The position numbers were made by a program, and so were the translations under genes. Below the pieces are notes generated by a model, which saw nothing but the letters and a program-made list of their open reading frames with translations, was not told where the DNA came from and ran no database searches. Below are positions 1 to 10,700 of a stretch of 64,000 nt of DNA, piece by piece; position 1 is the first letter of the stretch; every line of letters starts with the position of its first letter. The stretch spans positions 104,075,350 to 104,139,349 of the forward strand of contig CM060708.1 in NCBI GenBank assembly GCA_030686995.1. Direction: 5' to 3'. This DNA comes from Artemisia argyi (Eukaryota; Streptophyta; Magnoliopsida; Asterales; Asteraceae).

Positions 1-936
1 TGGGATGAGCTGGTGGATGTAGGGTAGCCAGCTGGGGGTTGAGGTGGAGGTGAAAACCACCATGGTTTTGGGTAATCAGGGGTGAAGGTGGAGGTGGTAC
101 AGTGGTGATGGTTTGGCGGTTTTGGGGAAGTTAAACGGGGTCAAACCCCGTTTATATTATAAAGGGAGTTGGGCTGGTATTTGTTTGGGCCTAGGAAAGG
201 TGTGGGCTGGGTAAGGGTTGTGTTGTTTGGATTGGATTTTGTTTTAGGTAATAATAATAAAGGGTCCGGTTTGGTTTTAATGGTATAAGGCCCAAGGACT
301 AATTGTGTAAATCCTATAAAGTTAAGGGACCTGATGTGACAAGTTTCCATAATATAATCAAGGGACCATTCTTGCCATAAATCAATAGTACAAGGACCAA
401 AGTTGCATATTTTTCCATTATTTCAAAACCAAGGACCTTTTCTACCAAATCTTCAAACTCCAGGGACCAAACATGTAATTTCTGAATTTGTGAAGGGTTG
501 AACCTGTAACTTCCCAATAAATACCACAAGGACCAATTATGCCATTAATGAATAGTACAAGGTTTATTTTTAATATTTTTCCATTTTAAAACCTTAAGGA
601 CTAATTTTGACATTTTTCAAACTTGAGGGACTAAAGTTGTCATTTTGCAATTTTTTAACTTTAAAGGACTAAACTTGACAACTTAAGAATCCCTAAGGAC
701 CTTTGATGATAAATTACATGTTTTGATTTACCAGGGACTAGATTTGCCATTTTTTCAAAGTTTAGGGACTGAAACTGTAAATTATGTGAAATATGTTGTT
801 TTTCATTAGTTTTCAATCCTTTTGCATAAAAACACAATCCAGGGATATTTTATGTATTTTAAGGCATTCATGTGTGTTTTCAGATGTTTTAGCAGATTAA
901 ATGTGACAGAAATGATGAGAATTTACACACTCATCA
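1..936 (-). repeat. E1 3' LTR, partial (5'-most 936 bases)
   Basis: This segment aligns end to end with 11754-12690. It ends on the plus strand in ACTCATCA, the complement of the LTR start TGATGAGT, and is followed at once by the polypurine tract. About 4 kb of this LTR, the part matching 7776-11753, should lie left of the window. Bases 270-800 hold the degenerate AGGGACYAA repeats described separately. Confidence 0.92.
270..800. repeat. U3 array of AGGGACYA-type units
   Basis: About a dozen short units built on (A/G)GGGAC(C/T)A(A/G)A followed by TTGNCA recur every 30-60 bases. The same array is in the other LTR of E1 (12040-12545) and, more diverged, in the LTR of E2 (about 59326-59660). 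It lies upstream of the predicted TATA box of these minus-strand LTRs, so it is in U3. Confidence 0.7.
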
Positions 937-948
937 ATCCCCCACACT
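937..948 (-). other. E1 polypurine tract
   Basis: On the minus strand GTGTGGGGGAT directly precedes the LTR start TGATGAGT. This purine run is the expected plus-strand primer of a Gypsy element. An identical tract is next to the LTR of E2 at 59819. Confidence 0.88.
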
Positions 949-1000
949 AAACTATTGCTAGTCCCTAGCAATCTTTTGAGAAAATTTTAATGGATTTTTA

Positions 1001-1400
1001 TCTCTTTACCAAAAGCCATCACTTCTGGAGTAGCCAGATGTATCGATTCAAGTAAGAACTATGGTCCACCTGATAACCATGTGATTTTGAGCAAACCACA
1101 AGCTGTTCAACGGATTTGATTAGTCTTTACCAAAAGCCGTTTGCTTCTGGACTAGCCAACTCTTGATGGACAAAGTCAACATCTTGGTGAGCTGATTACC
1201 AATTATGGTTTTTCCACTGCCTTTACCACAATCCATAATCTTGCGGTCTTTTTAGGATATGGCGAGTTGATTTACCATACAATTTTGGGAAAATTGCAAG
1301 CCATCAACGGTTTTGAGATATCTTTACCAAGAGCCGTTTGCTCCTGGATTAGCCAATCCTTATGTGGGTTAGACATGGCGGACTGATAACCATTTATTGC
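1001..1400. repeat. Four-unit degenerate array in the E1 3' noncoding region
   Basis: Four units of about 100-120 bases start near 1001, 1123, 1221 and 1321. Each opens with CTTTACCA(A/C)(A/G)AGCC, continues with a TTGCTTCTGGA-like stretch and TAGCCA, and contains GATTACCA or GATAACCAT. E2 has the same four-unit layout at 59901-60310. No open frame runs through it. It lies between the end of pol and the polypurine tract. Confidence 0.75.
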
Positions 1401-1732
1401 ATTTCTAAGTGTGAAAAAACTTTAAATTTTGATCAAATGAGGGTGCTTGATGGAACATGTGTTTGAATTCGTAAGAATCCCCCCCCCCCCCCCCCACACT
1501 TAGAAATGAATATTGCCCTCAATATTCAAAACACCGGGTGTTAAACCGACATTTAGAACATAAGAAGGAAATATTAATAACCTTTATTTTAGGCTATTTA
1601 CATGGGCTTTTTTTTTTGAAGATATATACATATATACAACATGTGGGGCATCTCCCCCACACTAGGGTGATAGAAAAGAGAAAGAAGACAGAAATATGGG
1701 TGAAAACCCATATTGCTACTGTTTTTGATTAC

Positions 1733-1817
1733 CGAGTCGCTAGCTTGACTCGACCTCGAATTAAATTGTCCATGAGGAAGCTACTATTTTTGATTACCGA
1801 GTCGCTAGCTTGACTCG
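1733..1817. repeat. Duplicated hairpin CGAGTC-N8-GACTCG
   Basis: Two copies (1733-1752 and 1798-1817) of a perfect 6-bp stem with loop GCTAGCTT sit inside a tandem duplication of about 65 bases just after the integrase stop codon. E2 has one copy at 60607-60626. The loop contains the palindrome GCTAGC. Confidence 0.7.
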
Positions 1818-1826
1818 ACCCCGAAT

Positions 1827-3038
1827 TTAATTGTCCTTGGGGAAAGTTTGGAGATCCGGGACAACCATGGTTGGTATGTCCTCTCCAAAGTAGTGTTTCA
1901 CACGATGCCCATTCACTTTAAAACATGGACCGTCATTTTGAGATAACTCAACGGTACCATATGGATAAACCTTAGTGATCGTGAATGGGCCAGTCCAATG
2001 GGTTTTGAGTTTACCCGAGAAGATCTTTAATCTAGAATTAAAGAGAAGTACTCGATCACCAACGTTAAAAACGCGGTTCTTTATTTTTGAGTCATGAATC
2101 TTCTTTGTTTTTTCTTTATAGATTAAAGAGTTCTCGTAAGCCTGATCACGTAGTTCATTTAATTCATTCATTTGAACTTTTCGGTGATCACCCGCAGTTT
2201 TGAGGTCAAAGTTGGCATGTTTCAATGCCCAGTAGGCTTTGTGCTCAAGTTCCATCGGTATATGACATGTCTTTCCGTATACAAGCTTGTAAGGAGTACA
2301 CCCAATGGGTGTTTTATAAGCTGTATGAAAGGCCCATAATGCGTCATCTAATTTATCCGACCAGGCAGCACGATTTTCTCCTACAGTCCTCTCAAGTATC
2401 CTTTTGATACCACGGTTTGAAACCTCTACTTGCCCACTTGTTTGTGGGTGATACGCGGTAGAAAGACGGTGAGTTACACCATACTTTTGCATGACTTTGT
2501 CAAATTTGTCATTGCATAAATGTGTACCACGATCACTTATGATAGCACGTGGGGTTCCAAAACGGGCAAAAAGAGATTTCAGGAATTTCACTATAACTCG
2601 GGCATCATTCGTGGGTAAATCTTTCGCTTTAACCCACTTTGATAAGTAATCAACAGCCACAAGTATGTATTTGTTTCCTCTAGATGATGGGAATGGCCCC
2701 ATAAATTCAATGCCCCAGATATCAAATATCTCACAGACTTGAATAGCATTTTGTGGCATCTCATTTCTTTGTGAAATGTTCCCGTGACGTTGACAAGCGT
2801 CACAGGTTTTAATGAGATCCTGGGCATCTTTATAAATTGTGGGCCAGAAGAATCCGGAATCAAACACCTTTTTGGCGGTGTAATTGGGACTATGATGGCC
2901 CCCAGTGGGTCCAGCATGGCAAGCCTTGAGAATTTCAGTGGCTTCCTGTCCATATACACACTGTCGGATGACTTGATCCGCACAGATTTTGAATAAGTAG
3001 GGGTCATCCCAGAAGTAATATTTGACATCCTTAAAGAA
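1827..3038 (-). pseudogene. E1 integrase (separated from pol by a frameshift)
   Basis: Integrase inserts the element's cDNA into the host chromosome. The open frame has 403 codons, from just after a TAA at 3039-3041 to the stop at 1827. It holds the HHCC zinc-binding region (histidines in a GGHH context, then CDAC) followed by the D,D,E core: D in [10 protein letters not shown] in ISDRGTH, E in SGQVEVSN. The C-terminal part has GPF and the basic FxVGDxVLL region of Gypsy integrases. It continues the pol of the previous entry but in another frame, with a TAA and a frameshift near 3040, so the polyprotein would end before integrase. The first ATG in frame (2867) falls inside the zinc finger and is not a natural start. 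Confidence 0.9.
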
Positions 3039-3041
3039 TTA

Positions 3042-5824
3042 TTCTTCTGTTGGGTTGACATCCCTTTCACAACAAAGTTACCCGCATGATAGTTTGCGAA
3101 GTCGGCAAACCATGGGGTAGTAGAATCTCCACGAAAAGCAACCGCATTGAGTGTTTCGAGAGGAAATGTTTCATTAATTTCCTTTTTCTCATACACATCT
3201 TGATGAGGGTTCTCTAATCGGGACAGATGATCAGCAGCCAGGTTCTCAGCTCCTTTTTTATCACGAATAATGATATCAAATTCCTGAAGGAGGAGAACCC
3301 AACGGAGCAATCTCGGCTTTGCATCTTGTTTTGCAAAGAGATATTTTAGAGCCGAGTGATCCGTATACACTACGTATTTAGTCAAGATTAAGTATGTCCG
3401 AAACTTTTCAAAAGCATACACCACGGCTAATAATTCTTTTTCCGTAGTGGTGTAATGAGTTTGAGCTTCGTTCATAGTTTTGCTTGCGTAGTGGATAGGC
3501 TGAAAGTGTTTCGTTTTGCGTTGCCCCAAGACTGCACCTATAGCAAAATCACTTGCATCGCACATGAGCTCAAAGGGTAAATCCCAGTCGGGGGCAACAA
3601 GAATGGGTGCCTCAGTAAGCTCTTTCTTCAATCTTTCAAAAGCTTCGATGCACTCTGGTGAGAAGATAAAAGGAGCATCCTTCTCGAGGAGATGAGTCAT
3701 AGGCCGGGAGATTTTAGAGAAATCTTGTATGAATCTACGATAGAAACCGGCATGATCCAAGAAACTCCTAATACCTTTGACGGTAGTAGGGTGAGGCAAT
3801 TTAGCAATGACATCAACCTTAGCTCTGTCAACCTCAATCCCATTCTTGGAAATCTTATGGCCGAGGACAATGCCCTCTTTGACCATAAAATGACTCTTTT
3901 CCCAATTTAGACATAGATTGGTGTCTTCACACCTTTTCAACATATTTTCTAAATTGGTGAGACATGTTTGGAATGAATCCCCAATGACCGAGAAGTCATC
4001 CATAAAGACCTCCATGGTTTTACCGATCATGTCGGTAAATATGGCCATCATGCACCTTTGGAACGTACCTGGAGCATTACATAAGCCAAAAGGCATACGT
4101 TTATAAGCAAAGGTTCCATAAGGGCATGTAAAGGTAGTCTTTTCTTGATCCGATGGATCAATGGGGATTTGAAAGTATCCTGAGAAACCATCAAGGAAAC
4201 AATAGTACTCATTCCCTACTAATCTCTCAAGCATCTGATCCATAAAGGGCAGCGGAAAGTGGTCTTTGCGGGTGACGTCATTCAACTTACGATAATCAAT
4301 GCAAACACGCCACCCGGTAACCAGCCGAGTTGGAATCAACTCATTTTCCTCATTAGTGACAACAGTAATGCCACCCTTTTTTGGGACGCAATGGATGGGA
4401 CTAACCCATGGACTGTCAGAGATGGGGTAAATCAATCCTGCATCAAGAAGTTTGAGAACCTCTTGTTTAATCACATCATGGATTTTTGGATTCACCCGTC
4501 TTTGATGTTGCACTGCGGGCTTGAAGTCATCCTCCATTAAGATTTTGTGTGTACAAAAATCTGGGTTAATACCCTTAATATCGGAGAGCTTCCAAGCAAT
4601 TGCTTGCTTGTGTGATTTCAAGACCTTTATGAGAGCAACCTTTTCCTCATCACTTAAACCTTTAGCAATAATGACGGGTAATTTATCATCACCCTCCAAA
4701 AATGCGTATTCAAGATGAGGAGGTAAGTCCTTGAGCTCGACCTCAGGAAATTCATCGTTTTTATCAACCGATTTATTTTCCTCATTATGAAGTTGTACGG
4801 GAGGGAGTGGAGGAGAATTGTCTTGATTTAGCAATTTCTCAAGGAGAAGAATATCTCCCTCCAGATCAATCTCAGTGTTATCAATTCCCGATGGAACTGA
4901 ATCACTTTTGAGAAAAGCCTCGACCTCTTCCAAAAGGAAATCACTTCCCTCAAACGGAGTGAGAGAAGGGGAAGAGTCGGAAATGATAGGTTCAGATGAT
5001 AGAGTGGAATCCCCACTCACAGAATTATGAGAATAACCAAGAATTACTTGAGAGTACTCCTCTGAAGCAATGTCTATAATATCTATTTGATTAACTGCTT
5101 CAGAATCATAATTTGAGGAGTTCCTCAAGGTTTGATCGAGGTTAAAGGTAACAGCTTCATTACCTACACGCAAGGAGATTTCTTGCTTAAATACATCGAT
5201 AAGAGCACGGCTCGTTCTAAGGAAACCCCTCCCAACACTGAGAGGGACCCTTTGATCAGCATCGAAATCAACAACCACAAAGTCAGCGGGGAGATGGAAC
5301 TTTCCTACTTTCACAAACACGTCCTCGGCAATGCCAAGAGGACGAGATATCGATCGGTCTGCAAGCTCTAGAATCATGCAGGTAGGAGTAAGATCCGGAA
5401 GAGAAAGTTTCTTCCAAACTGAATAAGGCATTAGGTTGATGCTTGCACCAAGATCGGCCAAGGCATAGCAATCAACCATTCCTGGAAATACACAAGGTAT
5501 TAGAAATTTTACAGGATCTCCCAGCTTCTCAGGAAGCTTCTTTAAAAGAACTGCAGAGCAGTTCTCATTCAAGGGAGTCTTTGCCATTTCAAACAGTTTC
5601 TCCTTGTTGCATAACAAGTGTTTGATTGTTGATACAAATTTGGGCATCAGAATAATAGCATCCGCGAAGCTAATGTCAAAATGCAAATCTTGGAAGATTT
5701 GAAAGAATTTATCCATCTGGTGACTAGCTTTTTCGCGGAGCTTTTGCTCACTCAAGCGTGAGGGGTAAGGAATAGAGGAGGTAGAAGGTTTGGACTTAGG
5801 TGTTTCAACTGGGATATCATTTGG
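3042..5824 (-). pseudogene. E1 protease, reverse transcriptase and RNase H
   Basis: This is the central part of the polyprotein, which processes it and copies the RNA genome into DNA. In order: a retropepsin-like domain with ADLGAS at the active-site position and a late SVGRGFL motif; a linker of about 170 residues rich in acidic and serine residues; RT with FLDGFSGY, MPFGLCNAP and FMDDFSV (catalytic FMDD); then RNase H with MCDASDFAIGAV, TTEKELLAVVYA and YTDHSALK. The frame is open from a TAA at 5825 and has no proper ATG, as expected for an internal part of one gag-pol frame. Below about 3042 the same frame runs on to 2591 but encodes shadow sequence, because integrase has shifted frame. 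Confidence 0.92.
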
Positions 5825-7440
5825 TTAAAAAACAACTCTAGGTTTTGGTTTGGGTTTCGGGACAACATGAGGTGGGACGTCTTGGGTACCCCCATTATGA
5901 GTAGGAAGTACTTCGTCCTTATTTACCTCGGTTTTATTTTCCACTACCTTGGAAGAAGAAGAAGGGGTAGTGGGAACAGTGGGTCCATCATATGAAACTC
6001 CGCTCCTGGTTGTGATCGCCTTTGCATCGCCCCTCGGGTTTGCGATCGTGTTGCTCGGAAGTTTTCCAGAGCCCGAGGGTTGTTCATTTAAAGATTTCTT
6101 GATTTCAGAAATCTGGCTGACCAACAACCTGTTTGTCTCATCTTGAGTTTTCATGAACTGCTTCAACAACTCATCGGATGATGGTTGTGGAGCTGGAAGA
6201 ATGACTTGTGTTTGGTTAGGGAAATTTTGAACTCGGTTATTTTGATTATAACCTTGTTGTGGTTGAAAATTTCCCTGATTTGGATTACCATTTCCCTGAA
6301 AATGATTTCCCGGGTTGAAATTATTTCTGTTAAAGTTTCCTTGGTTGTGGTAACCTTGATTCTGTCCAGGATTGAAATTCCCTTGGTTTTGATAACCTTG
6401 GTTCATTCGAGGTTGGTTCTGGTTTTGGTTTTGCAAATTCTGGTTTTTGGGTGAAACCGGGTGGTCCCATATGTGTATTAGCACGGTAACTTGGTTCCAT
6501 TTGAGGACGGCATTGATTACCTCCCTAATTTGTAGTACCGGCTAAGGCATTGGCTTCAAAAGGACTACCATCGGTGGCAGTACAGTTGTAGTATGCATGT
6601 GGGCCACCACAAGTGACACAAACTTCCACCTTTTTTACTTCAGCATGTGAAGGATTTTGTGTGAAAGTGACTTTCTTTTGGTTTGAGAGAACCAAAGCTT
6701 GAATAACATCCGTGAGTTTGTCTATCTTAGCATCGGTGCTAGAAGTACTCACGGGAGATGAAGTAGAAGGACCAGCACTCACTTGGGAGTTATATGGCTT
6801 TATGCGTGTAGTGCGGACCTTGGACTTATTTTCAATGATTTCTAAAGCTTCTTTAGTGGTTTTACTCAAAAAATTACCTCCCGCGGAGGCATTGAGAGAA
6901 TCTTGGTTAGATTGACTTACACCATTATAGAAAGTGTCAATTTGCATTAATTCAGTGAAGCCATGATGAGGACATCGACGAAGCAATTCTTTGAAACGAT
7001 CCCATGCGTCACCAAACGATTCATCAAACCTTTGAGTAAATTTGATGATTTCATTTTTAAGACTTGTCGTTCTGGACAGGGGAAGAAAATTCGTTTACAA
7101 ATTTGGTAACTAAATCCTCCCATGATGCTATTGAACGAGGAGGTTGTTTTTCCAGCCAAATCCGGGCTGCCCCCTCAAGAGAAAATGTGAATAGAAGAAG
7201 TTTGACTGCTTTGGAAGGGACGTTTTTGTATTTGATGGTAGATGTAATCTTGTTAAACCATTGAATATGAGCATGAGGATCATCCCTCTCAAAACCATAA
7301 AATTGACTTGAGGTTACTAGATTTAGTAACCCGATTTTGAGCTCAAAGTATTCAGCCACAATAGCTGGGACAACAATAGCGTCTCCGTAACCCTCAATGG
7401 GTGCCTGGAGAAGCTCATTCATTAGACGGCCTTCCGCCAT
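5825..7440 (-). pseudogene. E1 gag (capsid and nucleocapsid), broken
   Basis: Gag packages element RNA in virus-like particles. It starts at ATG 7440. The capsid part contains the retrotransposon-gag segment around FSLEGAARIWLEKQPP. Near 7060-7160 the frame shifts. It resumes with the end of capsid and a knuckle of the form CX2CGGPHX4C (CVTCGGPHAYYNC, about 6585-6625). A TAG at about 6526 and a shift near 6450 precede an Asn/Gln/Gly-rich stretch, and a TAA at 5825-5827 then separates gag from the protease frame. The knuckle has three residues between the second Cys and His, one fewer than the usual CX2CX4HX4C, and so do those of elements A and E2. Confidence 0.87.
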
Positions 7441-7752
7441 GATAACTTTGTTTAGGGTAACAGCACGTATCTCAGATATGGCTGTTGGGGCAGAACGTCT
7501 ACGGCGTCATCGAGGAATTCTGACAAGCTCACGGAAGGGGCTTGTTGACCTAGAAGAACGAGTGCGCATGCACTAGAGATGACTCTAAGAATACTTAGAG
7601 TGACGGGAAATTAAAAATAGAAAAGAAAAATCTTTTTGGATTTTTTTTTGTTTTTATAAGATAATATAGAAATATGGACAAAGATGATATATAACAATGG
7701 TGAATTAATTCAAACTCTCAGATGCTTCAAAAGTCGTAATACGCAGTACACC

Positions 7753-7770
7753 TCCCCGGCAGCGGCGCCA
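7753..7770 (-). other. E1 primer-binding site, tRNA-Asp type
   Basis: On the minus strand TGGCGCCGCTGCCGGGGA lies five bases after the LTR end. It matches the 3' end of plant tRNA-Asp (recalled) at 17 of 18 positions. Its place and strand fix the element's orientation. Confidence 0.9.
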
Positions 7771-7775
7771 AATTT

Positions 7776-10700
7776 TGATTGGCCTCAAACAGTCAGAAAA
7801 TATCAACCAAGTAATGGTCAACAAGTCAAACAGTCTAAACCAATACTCCGTGGAGTGTAGTGTTTCCCCGGATCGTTAAATCCCAACGAGGCGTGAAATC
7901 TGAAATAAAATGACTTCGAGATCAGGGGGTTTGAACAAAAAAAGGGTTCAAGTGATTGTACTACTGAAATATAAGTTAAAATAGCTTTGATAAGCTTGAT
8001 CAACTAATACGTGAAATCAGATAAGCACAAATGTAAAGGTACTAGAAAACACGTACGTTTAATATTTAAACGAAAACAACAAAAACGATTTTAACTATAG
8101 TAGGAATTTGTATGCCTTAGGGGCTTAACTGCAAATTAAATAAACTTAAAATATTTATTTTATAATTACTAATTTATTTAAAAGTTAATAAAACCTAAAA
8201 ATGTAAAAAGATATAAAATGTACGTTTAAATTTGAATAAACGTAAACGTACTATACTAAACGTAAACTCTGTCAAATAAAACTCCCACAAATGTGAAAAT
8301 TAAATTTTTGGAATCCTAAACTTATAAGAAAATTATTGGAAATTTAAAATTATTTTTATAACTATTTAATTAATTATTATTATTTAATAACTATTTTTAA
8401 TTAATAATTCACTAATAAATAAGGAAATATAAAATAAGCTTAGAAAAATAAAATTAAAACTTAGAAAAATCTAAAATATTATAAAACTTATTTTAGAACT
8501 AAAATTATATTTTTCAGACTATTTATCTAATTATTATTAATTAATTACTGTTTAATTATTATTTAACTAATTATATTGATTTAAATTATTAAGAATATTA
8601 AAAAGACTTAGATAATTAAGAAGATTTTTATAAATCTAATTAACCATCATAGGAATCCTAAAAAGTTATAAAAAGTTTGTTTTATATATTTTTAAACTAA
8701 TTTACTAATTATTATTCTAATTATTAATTAATTACTACCTAAACTAATTATATTATAAAAATTAGAAAATGAACAGTAGAAATTCTAGAAAAATTCCTAA
8801 AAATGTTATTACTTATATAAAAGCTAGGAAAATTATAAAAACTATGTGTTACATAATAAAATCTAATTTTGCTATTTAATACTTTAATATTAATTAATAA
8901 TTAATTAAACTAATATTAATTCTAAATATCACTAAATGACAAAGGAAAAATCTGGAAAAATTTATAAAAGTACTTTAATATAAAATAAATTTAATAAAAA
9001 TATAAAAATGCAGAAGTGCTTATAAATAAGCTAAAAAGAAAATTAAAAAGATAATTTCTATTAAATAGAAGCTATCACTATAATTAAGTTTGGCTTTTTC
9101 TGTTTTTTTCTTTTATAGAACTATTAAAATACTTAAAATATAAAACTTTTATAAAAACAACTAATTTGGAAACCAAAAATAAGCACTGTAAGTGCTTATT
9201 AGCTTTGACAGTTGACCAAGTTTGACTAAACAAAGAAATAAGCTCAAATGGACTTATGTAGGGTCCACAAGGGTAAAATCTGGTTCACCTAAGTTAGTTG
9301 GACTTGTTTAAGCTAGATTTGATAAGATAAGCTAACAGAATAAGCTAAAAAGCCACAATAAGCAACTGCTTATTGGGTGACTGAGACAGAAATGGGACAG
9401 ATTTCAAGGGGTTATTCAGGTGGGACCCAGTGAGCTTGAGCTCAAAACCAAACTCAAAACTTAAAGATGGGTAGGAGGGCTTTTCAAAAAGCTAAAACTC
9501 AATGGTTGAAATCAACTAAAGAGCTTTTGACAAGCTTATGAAATTGACTTGTAAACACTGATTGCTCAGTGTTGACAATGAAATGGACAGAACTTTAAGC
9601 TACTTGCAGCCCTAGGAAATAAGCTTTAAAAAGCTAAATAAGCACTGAGGCTTTGAGATGGGTTGCTAAGCTTCACAAAAAGCTGAAGCTCAATAGGGAG
9701 CTTATGATGAGATTGTGAAAAAGTATGAATGTACTGAGTATTCAGTACACACAATGAAATGGGGCAAACTAGGAGCTTATTGCAGCCCTAGAATTTAAGC
9801 CTGAAAGTTGAAAATAAGCTTTAAACTTTGAAATATGGTTGCTTGGCTTTATGAAAATCCAAAGCTCACAAGCTTAAGCTCGGTGATGAGCTTTTTGATA
9901 AGCTTGAAAGATTGACTCACTACACTGATTGCTTAGTGTAATGGTTTGTTTTGTGGGACATGTTAAGCACAAAATAAGCAATTCAAGTAACAGATAAAGG
10001 CAAAGAAGCACTCAAACAAGTAAACAAACACAAGGGCTTCACAAAGCCACAAGAATCTCAATCTAGCATACAATATTGAATGATCTACAAGCTTGTTCAA
10101 TTGGCTTGTCCAACTGTGCACAAGGCACTTTTGTGGAAAAGTGCTAAATAACAAGGACCAATTAAGCAGTTTAATAAGCAAACTAAAAATTACTAAAAAT
10201 ACTATCAAGGAGATCAGCAACAAAATAATGAAACCCTAGAAGCACAGGTTCTAATTTCTAAAATTAAACCTTATACAAAATTCTAAAGTTTATTCAAAAA
10301 ACTGTAGCTAGGAACTTTGACTTTTTAAATAAGCTTACAATTTTGACTTTGTTGAGTTTATGATTGATCCTGCAAGCTAGTTAAGTTGTAAAAAGCTATG
10401 GTGAACCAATTTTATGCTAAATCTACCATTCATAAGCTAAAGTAAGGATTTATGAGTTCCAAATCCCTCACAGTTAACTGTGAGGGTGTGTAAATTAGTA
10501 AATTGACTTTTTGTCAAAAGAGACCAATGCTTTATGCCTAATTCCACTTACTTAGAACTAGAATAACATACTACAACAATAACAAGCAACAAAAACAACT
10601 AGAACCTAAGTAAACACTCTAAACCAAACACCCATTATACAAATTCATTTTGTGAATTCCAAAGCTACTAAATGATTTAGACTTCAACTCTATTTCCAAA

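Noticed and set aside
1481..1497. Long C run (and G runs at 48675 and 54082, poly(A) at 14721 and 40537)
   Set aside because: Homopolymers whose lengths are prone to sequencing error; no function claimed.
6185..6454. Plus-strand hydrophobic ORF resembling a membrane protein
   Set aside because: Antisense of the Asn/Gln/Gly-rich tail of E1 gag.
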